From Spirogloea muscicola (Eukaryota; Streptophyta; Zygnematophyceae; Spirogloeales; Spirogloeaceae), in the NCBI GenBank assembly GCA_009602725.1, contig WELB01000295.1, positions 49,915 to 87,260 of the forward strand: a DNA stretch of 37,346 nt, written 5' to 3'. Both the position numbers and the translations under genes were made by a program. A model generated the notes under the pieces. The model did not search any database. It saw only the letters and a program-made list of their open reading frames with translations, and was not told where the DNA came from. This document shows positions 1 through 8,600 of the stretch, in pieces (position 1 is the stretch's first letter; every line of letters begins with the position of its first letter).

Positions 1-122
<122 letters not shown>

Positions 123-124
123 CG

Positions 125-127
125 CCC

Positions 128-159
<32 letters not shown>
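125..159. repeat. CCG trinucleotide microsatellite
   Basis: About ten CCG units follow the T run. The tract lies upstream of the first recognisable ATG3 exon, so it is intronic or 5' sequence. Confidence 0.85.
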
Positions 160-161
<2 letters not shown>

Positions 162-193
162 TGATGGGCGCTGCGGCTGCGGCTCTGCCGACA

Positions 194-1946
194 GGGAGGG
201 CGGCGACGCGTCCCGCCGTAGGCCCTTCCTCCCGCCGCACAGGCAGTTCCTCATCACCCGCAACGGTGAGCCTGCGCGGCAATGGCGGCCATGGCCGCGC
301 GCCGTCGCCGCCATTCCCGCCGCCGAGGCCGTCAGACGGCGCTCGCGGTGCTGACCCCGGCTGGTCTTGGCTTGGCTGCGCCGGTCGAGCCAGTGCCGTG
401 CCTGCGGCGGGCGGGGTATCTGGAGGAGGCCTACGCGCACGCCGGTGGCGACCTGCTCCTCGAGGCCGACGGCGGCGACGGCGGCTGGCTCGCCATGCAC
501 GGCAACCCGGCTGCAGGTCCGTCCCGCTCGTCACACCGCCGGGCAGGCTTTGCCAGACCCATGACCGAGGCAGTGGGACTGCGGCTCTAGGCAGTCGTGT
601 CGTCACGCTTAGTCTGCTGTCATTGGGTTTCCTTCAGACGTCAGGATGGAGGAAGCGATCCCGTCCATCGAAGCCCAGGAAGGCCGTGTGGGAAGCGAGC
701 TCGTCATGGGTCGGGGCGGCCCGGGCGGGAACCTGGCGGCGGACGACGCCGCCGACAATGACGACGACGTCCCTGACATGACCGAGTTCGAGGAGGACGA
801 CAACGCAATGGAGTCTGATCCTGTGAGCAGACGCCCATTAAGGAGAATCCGTGATTGCCCTGCTTCAGTCGACCGCCTACGTGCAGGGCTGACTGCGAGA
901 TCCCTTGCCGCCCCTGCCCGGCATTGCTGCCGTGCAGGCCACCTTGTCGCCGTCGTTTCTCGTGGCACGTGAGCCCACCGAGGACCACATTCTGCGGACG
1001 AGGACGTACGACATAAGCATAACGTATGCTCCTAGTGTTCTGCATACTCAAAGTATATTCAAAGCGCTGCTGCGAAAGTACAAGTCCAGTGGTAGTGCCT
1101 CTAGCTGACAGACCTGGATCAAGTTTCAAGCAGCTTGTGGGCTTGTCCACAGATATGACAAGTACTATCAGACGCCTCGGGTGTGGCTCTTTGGTTACGA
1201 CGAGGTGAGCACGCCGCCTGTAATGGGTTTGCAATCCATGCTGTGCCGACCCTGTTCATCACCATCGCGAGTGCACAGAATCATCTGGGCTGTCCTGGTT
1301 TTGAAAGACTTACTCACTGTTTCTGGTGGCTTGCTGGCTCAGAGCCGGCAGCCGCTGAAGCCTGAGCAGGTGCTTGAGGATGTCAGCCAAGACCATGCGC
1401 GCAAGACGGTAGACCCCTCCCTAAGCTGCCTGTCTTCTGTAAATAGTGCCACTTGAGCCACTTTGCAGCAGATAAATCCTGGACTTGGCTAAGGCAAGGG
1501 CTGCTCCAAGCCAGCCATAGTGGCACGAAACTAAGTAGAACGATGTTCACATTTGCAGGTGACAATAGATGACCATCCAAACATGCCTGGCAAGTTTGCC
1601 TCCGTCCACCCCTGCCGGCACGGTGCTGTGATGAAGAAAATCTTGGATGTTCTCACCTCCAGAGGCGTAGAGCCTCGCATTGATCAGTGAGTCTGTAACT
1701 GGGCTGCTTCTTCACAATCTTCATAGCACTACGATGCTTGCTGGATGAAGGTGTATGCATCTGTGCTTCACATGCTGGTCAGTCCTGGCAGAGTCAGACC
1801 TTGTCAAGAGAGAAGTATTTACCCTCGGCTGTGTTTGGGCTCGCTGCAGATATTTGTTTATTTTTTTGAAGTTCATCGCCTCCCTCATACCTACCATTGA
1901 GTACGACTACACTGTGGATTTTGACCTCTCAAAGCAGGTCTGCTGA
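194..1946 (+). CDS. ATG3: Autophagy-related protein 3 (E2-like enzyme), 5'-partial, 8 exons visible
   Basis: ATG3 is the E2-like enzyme that transfers ATG8 to phosphatidylethanolamine at the growing autophagosome. Phase-consistent exons are about 194-265, 394-516, 638-822, 938-1023, 1153-1204, 1343-1408, 1559-1686 and 1850-1946 (TGA at 1944), all with GT-AG introns. Family landmarks appear in order: QFLITRN, VPCLRRA, GGWLAMHG, an acidic VPDMTEFEEDD stretch, LRTRTYDISITYDKYYQTP, VWLFGYDE and SQDHARKT. The catalytic HPC motif follows, with its Cys codon at 1613-1615 just before RHGAVMKK, and the gene ends in IPTIEYDYTVDFDL. About 269 residues are visible. Known plant ATG3 is about 313, so roughly 45-70 N-terminal residues (the membrane-curvature-sensing helix) are missing at the T run. 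The left edge of the first exon is not exact. The gene converges with the ligase gene downstream; the 272 bp between the two stops holds nothing else I recognise. Confidence 0.95.
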
Positions 1947-2218
1947 GCAGGGCAAGAAGGTGTCATCGTCTAATGAAGCAGTCAAATGGGCCACAGCGAG
2001 ATGATTTCATCTTTTCAATGCAGCTTGGCCTTCAGCAACAATCTAGGAATGGCACTTCACATTGAAGTGTCAGAGGACCAACCAGAACTATGGTTGCTCC
2101 ACACCTGTACAAAATGCGCCTTTGGCAGCTCTTGCCGAGCTTGTCTGCTCACATATACGCATGGACAAATATTGCCATTTCATGGCAACTCGTTGGCAGC
2201 CATGGTGAAGCCGAGAGT

Positions 2219-4879
2219 TCAGTAAGGTGTCGCTGTTGCCTGCTGGTCTTCAAACGAGTCCTCCCCTCCAACATCCACATCGGCGTCCATCAGTGTTGCA
2301 GTCAATTCATTGCCATATAAACGAATCAGCTGCTGGATCGTGAGGTCCGCAGAATGAGCAACCAGAAGGAAATGCAGGGGTCCGCTATACTGGGGTGACT
2401 CCACCATCCGATGTTCAAGCCGATGTCGCTGGTTGAATCGGCCAGCAGCCGGCAAGGGACCTTGCTGGCAGTCTGAACATACATCATACCCTACAGCCTC
2501 GGGGCAGTCCTTGCAGTGAAACCGCCTGCCCACAATGGGGAATGCCTGGTAGCAGAAGTCAAGACGATTGCATCATAGATTAGTTTACAAGGTTCCTCTT
2601 CTCCTTTTGTTGAAAGTGGACCAGGCCAGTTACCAAGTCAAACTTCGTGGTATAAGAACGCCATGTTGACAAGCAGGACAATAGGAGCTTCCACCTGCTT
2701 CAGTAGCCTACAACATCAACGTAATACTTCCCAATCTGTGAGACCTAGTTGCTGGCAACACGACCTTGGGCAGGACATGGACACGGTTGGCATCCTGTCC
2801 AACAATTTGCAGATGGCCACCAATCCTCATGGAACTTACCCCACAGGCATCGCATCCAACACCAGTGTGGATGTAGTTCTGGGCTCTGGTCTCCTTGAGC
2901 AACGTGTCGAGGCTTTCCTGCTCCTGCTGGGACCTCGCGGCCTGCCTCCTTCGAGCAACGGCTGCAATGTTCTCCCAGGCCCTCTGCACCAAGGTCACCA
3001 TTCCCTGGTCACCACCAACCTGCGGCACAGCAGAGCTCTCTGCCTCTGGACAATGCCTCCTGTCCTGGTCCTGATAGGACAATCCTGAGGTCCCTGAGCC
3101 TCGATCCGAGCTGCTGGCTTCACTATGCAATCTGGCCTCCGCCGGCTCGCGTGCAGAGCTTTGAGGCATGGTTGCGTCTTCTGCAGGTCGACCCACCACA
3201 TCAAGTCATCAGAAGTTGGTCCATGAGTCACATGCCATGGCGTTTATGACAAATAGAGACAGAGCATGCCCACCTGATGCAGCTGCAGAGGTGGCCATGG
3301 TCGTGCTCCGACCACTTCGCGACGAGTATGCGTCCGGGTGTGATGTCATCAGAACTTTCTCCAGTGTCATGCACTTCCCTAGCATCCCCTCAGGCTGCCG
3401 AGCCATGCAGCCATGCAAAGGGCACAACCAGTTTGGCTGGCTTTGTTGCGTGTCGGCACAACGTAAGCAGATGGCTGCAAGGAAATGGTTGAGGACATGA
3501 GAATGGTTGACTGCGAGGACAGCAAGCTTCAGCAACAGAGCACGCCGTTAATATGATGCAGGTCAGTGTACAAAGGACCTTGAGCATGCCAGTGGCATGT
3601 CAGAGCGGCCAGCAGCAGATTGCAAGCAGTGGCTGGCCAGAGGAGGAGCAACTTCTTACCATGGCCGCAATTCAAGACCACAGGCTCGTGAAGTAGCTCG
3701 CTGCATGCACCGCACTCGAAAGCTGCGATGTTGAGAGAGCAGCCCATTGGTGTAACGGGCTCGTTGCCGCCGCATCCGCAGGTAGCATCAATTGGGTCGC
3801 CCTCTGTGGCTGGCGTCCTTGCAGCGCACTGGGAAGGATCGCAGCCACCAGCATCAGGTGCTGCAGCATCCAGATCCGGAGAGAAGACGTTGTTTGCGAT
3901 CTCATCATCTGCAGCAATGGCGACATGGCACCACTTGTTCAGTACTCGAGGACGATGGTCAAATTCAAGGGGCTCCGATGCCCATCAAGCCGTGGTTGTT
4001 GTGCCGTACGCCTCAGAAACTATAGGCAATTGCCAATTCAGGTTGCAAAGCACCTGATGTGGACTCATTGCTGAGTGCTGAGGAATCCCACCTCGAGTCT
4101 CCTCGGCGCGGGCTTGGTACTGCTGCGGGAAAGCTTGCGATATCGCGCAGTGCAGGAGCTCGCAGATCGCGGGGAAGTGGCCGAAGACGCGGCGGCAGAG
4201 CGGGCAGTGCGACTCCCTGATGGGATTCATCGCCCGGTGGATGCACCAGAAGCAGAAGGCGTGGCCACACGCTGCACCACCACCCGGAAGCGTCAAAGAC
4301 AACCTTCTACGACGAGTCGGGCAGACGACGAGGGCCCTTCCAAAGCCCAGGACATCGTGAACGAGGCCAGCTGGTAAGCACGCCATCGAGAAGTCAATCT
4401 CTTATATGTGTGACCCCTGAGCGGCCATACAGTAAGCCGGCAGGAGCCGGCGCAACAGCCGCTGCCGTGCCCTTGCTGACGGCTAAAATTGCCTTCAGAC
4501 AGACGGAGCACGGGCGTGGCACCGCCGTGACAGGTCAGGGTGGCGGGACGAGGAGCCGGCGCTCACCGTTGATGACTGGCTTGTACACCAGCGAGCTGCG
4601 CAATAAAGCGACGGAGGAAAGGGCGCGGCATCGTCAGAGCGGCAGGAGCAGAGTGCGTGCGGCGCGGCGGCCATGAATGGCATTGCCAGTCACTGGAACT
4701 CAAGCTGGAGATGCGGCAAAGGAGGTCCAGAGCGGCGGACGATAGCGGCCGAAGGCAAGCTAAAGCCGGCGCTCACAGGCAGATGGGGCACTGAAAGTCC
4801 GCGGGGTCGACCGCCGCGGCGGCGCTGGGGGCTGTGACGACGGCGGCGGCGCTGGGGGCTGCGACGACGGCGGCGGCCA

Positions 4880-4880
<1 letters not shown>
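2219..4880 (-). CDS. PRT1: PRT1-like N-degron E3 ubiquitin ligase (two RINGs plus ZZ finger), complete, 7 exons
   Basis: PRT1 of plants is an E3 ligase that recognises aromatic N-terminal residues in the Arg/N-degron pathway. Exons (minus strand) are 4880-4777, 4595-4567, 4271-4054, 3972-3660, 3474-3274, 3180-2840 and 2545-2219. All are phase-compatible and total 1,533 nt (510 aa; Arabidopsis PRT1 is about 410). The ATG at 4880 sits in a GCCGCCATGG context after a CCG tract and starts an Ala/Pro/Val-rich leader. RING1 is split over three exons: FQCPIC, then LVYKPVINACGHAFCFWC, then SHCPLC followed by HFPAIC. RING2 has CGACSELLHEPVVLNCGH, but its last Cys pair reads CPLHGC, four residues apart instead of two, so it may be degenerate. 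The ZZ finger spans the last intron: HTGVGCDACG, then FHCKDCPEAVGYDVCSDC and GRFNQRHRLEHR. This order (RING-RING-ZZ) is diagnostic of PRT1. Confidence 0.93.
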
Positions 4881-4918
<38 letters not shown>

Positions 4919-5189
4919 GTTCTCGCCGCCTTCCGCTCGCCGTCCGCTCGACTTCCTGCGCCCGTCAGCGCCGGAGTCCTGGGCTGGGGCGGCCTCGTGA
5001 CGGGCTGACGGGGGATGACGCGCTGCTCCATCAGAACCTGCTCCAAAGGAGGCTAATAAACAGGAAGGGCTCGCCCACTGACAGGAGCTCTCCCAGAAGG
5101 ACAAAATTTGTGTATGTGAAAGTGGCCAAGTACAAAGGCAAGAGGGGGGGCTTTTGAAATGCCAATCCACATACCGTAGTGCCAATCCT

Positions 5190-5299
5190 AAGGAGGCCGA
5201 CGGACTACACACGCGACGAGTCGACTTGGTGGCCTCCACGCCGTGTGGTGGACCGCTTCATTTCTGCCTCGCCTTTCTGACTAGAGGTTACTGAGAGTC
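5190..5299 (+). mobile_element. Chimeric retroelement fragment: endonuclease core fused to C-terminal tail
   Basis: One open frame reads EADGLHTRRVDLVAS, the endonuclease core also present in the large retroelement ORF at 5610-10247 (ADGLHARRVDLVAT). After about a dozen residues it runs straight into the terminal tail AFLTRGY and a stop. In the intact element these parts are about 150 residues apart, so this copy is 5'-truncated and internally deleted. The rest of 4881-5340 is repeat-derived; the GTGGCCAAGTACAAAGG segment near 5122 recurs at 11211 and, inverted, near 21225. Confidence 0.75.
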
Positions 5300-5339
5300 C
5301 CCTTGCTGCTGTCTTAGTACTTAGCACTCAGGCTTCGTC

Positions 5340-5609
5340 TGTCCTTGTCCATTCCTAATGGGGGCAAGGGCTGTGAAAGAAGTGGCACTTCAAATGGGGG
5401 CAAGGGCTGTGATAAGCCAGCCCAAAAAGAATTGACAAGGGTTCGGGGGGGGCGACAAGCGTTTAGCAGCTACAGAAGAAAGAGCTCGCCCATTGAGGAT
5501 AGAGGCTGGAACAGCCAGCCCAAAAAAGAATGGACAAAATACGAGAAGGGAGCCAGGGGAAGCGCTAAGAAAAACAAGCACAAGAAGAAACAAAGCAGCT
5601 ACGAATGAC
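5340..5609. repeat. Dispersed retroelement-associated repeat with tandem pair and hairpin
   Basis: Two copies of TGGGGGCAAGGGCTGTGA lie 36 bp apart (5359-5376 and 5395-5412). The second runs into a perfect 6-bp hairpin GGGCTG-N8-CAGCCC at 5404-5423. Two nearby GCCAGCCCAAA...GAATKGACAA modules (about 5417 and 5513) recur near 10421 and 11948. The block abuts the 3' end of the large retroelement ORF and resembles 21270-21330 in inverse orientation. No gene is supported here. Confidence 0.7.
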
Positions 5610-8600
5610 TCAGTAATTCCTGCTGAGCAGCCGCAGATCAGAGATGCTAGGGGCGTGGAAGTGGGTCCCCTGGACAGAGCCAGAGGCAGCAGCTAGGGCT
5701 CTTCCAGCACGAAGGTGCAGCGCACGGGCCATGGACCTCTGCAGCGAGACGGCCAAGCGCATGCGATACACTTGCGCCAGCGACCCGGCTGCAGGAAAGT
5801 CTACCGGTTCACCATGGAAGCGACGGGCGATTGCGTGGCGGGCGAGCTGGTTAAGTAGCTCAAGCCACCGAGCGCCCAGTGCCCCATGGATGTCAATTGC
5901 CAACGGGAAGAACTCGTCTTCCGGTGGATGGTCGGCGTACTTGATCTCTTTTGCCCGAGCGGCGCAGGCGACCGCATACCCAGCCTTGGTGGCAGACTGG
6001 GCTGGGTGGGAGCGGTCAAATGCGTCGGTAGTCACCACATCCAGAAGCAGACGTGGCCCGCCGGCCTGTGGGGTGGCCACCAGGTCGACGCGACGAGCGT
6101 GGAGACCGTCGGCCCTGGCCTGGAGCGGCATGACGCCGGAGTGCTCCGCTGCCACCGCGAAGCCAGCCTCCACCAGGATGCTGTGCATCGCGTCCCGGAG
6201 GCGGTCGTGGGCCGCCGTCCTCTCGCCGCCATGGGAACAGCGCAGGACGTGAGCAGCCAGCTCGCCAGGCTTGGCCCCTCGCTCGCCACACTGGCATTGA
6301 CGCACGCCCTGGAGGCATGGAGGCGGCAGCCCCAGGAGCCGGTGGACGGCAGTGCGAAACACCTCATCTGGGAGGGTCAGGGCGTCAGTGATGGGGAGTG
6401 CCTGGAGCCACGCCGCTGCCCCCGGGGAGGAGGCCGAATGTAGTCTCGCGCGCCCGCGCAGGTCAGCCTCAGGAAGCTGCAGCACGGCGGTGGTGTAGGC
6501 GGCCTTGTCGACGACGGCCGCGAAGCGCGCTTGGACGCGCAGGTCAGCGGTGTGCGCGAGGTGCGCAAAGGAGACCGCCTGGCCGGCCATGTCGGGGTGC
6601 GCCGCGAGCAGCTCCTGGTGGGCGGTGCGAAGCGCCACCTGGAACGGCAGCGCGCCTTTGTCCACCTCCACCACCGCCTGCTCCAGTGCACGCCGGCCAT
6701 GGACCATGAAGCGCTGAGCCACGGAGGCGGCAGTCTGCGCCCAGCTGCCGAGGTATGCAGCCCGGCATGAGCGGACGAGCGGGCGCAGGCCGAGACCCCC
6801 GTGGCTGATGGGTAGCGCCGCCTGGTGGATAGCGGCTGGCGACTGGGGGAAGCCCTGGTGGCGGACCAGGGCCGCCAAGCTCGCCACCATGCCCGCGTCG
6901 AAAGTCGCGTACGCCGCCAATGCCTCTGGGGACGGCGGGGTGGCCCGCGTCAAGTACTGGGGCCGCTGCCCGATGGCCTTGGTCAGCATGGCCAAGGACA
7001 GCTGCATATCCTCCAGCTCGGGGAGCCGGGCCGCGGGCTGAAGGTGCTCCGCGAGGCGGGCTCGCAGCTGCCCCTCCACGAAGGCTGGCGTGCCGATGGG
7101 GACTCCCAGGAGGGTGAAGCCGTCTGCCGGAGTCCGGCAGCCCGGGGGCAGCGCCAGGGTGGGTAGGATCACGCCAGGGGACCAAGCCGCGCACTTCGCC
7201 GGCCGGATGGTCAGGCCGAGGGTGGCCAGCTGCTGCGTGAAAGTAACGAAGGCCGCCGCCACGTCTTCCGGAGGGCCGACGATGGTGGTGTCGTCCGCGT
7301 AGGTGGGAAGAAGGACTCCTGGGTGGGCCGCAGCGGTAGCCTGCAGAGCCCGGTTGTGCGCGAGCGCAAAGAAGAAGCCGGCGAGGGGGTCCCCTTGCCG
7401 CGTGCCCGAGCGGGACTGCAGGACCTCCACCTGATCACCCCCTGTCCACCAGAGGAGGTCGCTGGGCTGACCGTACCCCAAGCGGAAAAAGGGGACCAGG
7501 GAGGGGAAGGAGGCCCGGAGCTCCTCCGCAATGCAGGCGCGCTCCACGGTGTTGAAGGCGTTTGCCACGTCGACGGCAAGCACCAGCCAGCTCGGGTGCT
7601 GGTCCAAGGTTGCACGGACCCCGTGGACGACGGCCTCACCCCCACTCCGCAGCCCCGCGCCGTACTGGTGTGGCGCCATGTGCACCTGCGCCGGCCCCGC
7701 ATGCTGCTGCCAGAGTACGCGACTCACCAGGCGGTACAGGACCTCCCCAATGGCAATGGGTCTGACCCCCCCGCTCGGCTTGTCGAGGGCGAGCAGCGTG
7801 CTGGCGCACAGGACGCCACGGATGCTGGCCGGCACATTGTCCCTGGCCAGGTGCTGGCAGATCTGCAGCAGCGCGTTGAAGTCCGCCGCCTCGCCCTCGA
7901 GGAAGATCTCCCGCAGGTGCTCAGTGAGCATGCGGGAGGGACCGCCGGCGGCTGCGCGACGGCTGGTCTGGAGAGCCTTCTTGAGGGCGTCGGCTTCCAA
8001 GACCACCGCCTCCGGCGGGGTGAACGCGGCCAACCACGGTGGCAGGGAGGAGCTGGCCGGGGGGTGGAGGGAGTCCAGGGCCGCCCGAGTGGCCGCATTG
8101 GTCGGCGCCAGCATCGCATCGTCCAGGGCCTGCACCGCCCGGGAGAGCTCACCCGCGTGGCCGTAGCGAAGAGCCCTGCGGACGCTGGCGGCCCGGGCGT
8201 GTGTTGCCCCTCGGCCACCACGGTTGGCCGCGGACGCCGCCACGGCTGCGTCGTGCCTGGCCAGGAGCTCCTCCCAGTGCCCGCTCTCGAACAAGTGGAC
8301 GCGCTCCAAGAGGGGCTGCTGGCCCTGCTTGCGGCTGTCGGGAGAGACCCGCCCGAGCAACAACCGGGGGAAGAGGATGAATAACTTCCACGCCGCCTCG
8401 TCCCTGTGGTCCGCGACGATCCGCTGCGTAACCGGGCGGAGCGCGCGGCGGAGGTGCGGGCGCGCCCAACGTGGCACGTGGCGGAGGAGCGGCAGGGCCG
8501 CCTGGCGGTGAACTGCGGCCAGGTCGAGGCCTGCCAGCCACTCCCAGTGATGAGGCGTGGGCGGGGACGGCGCAGGAGGCCTGCCTGGTCGGCCTCGACG

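Noticed and set aside
5345-5696. CRISPR-like array or promoter repeats from the paired GGGGGCAAGGGCTGTGA units
   Set aside because: There are only two units 36 bp apart, and the same module is scattered with retroelement fragments in a eukaryotic genome.
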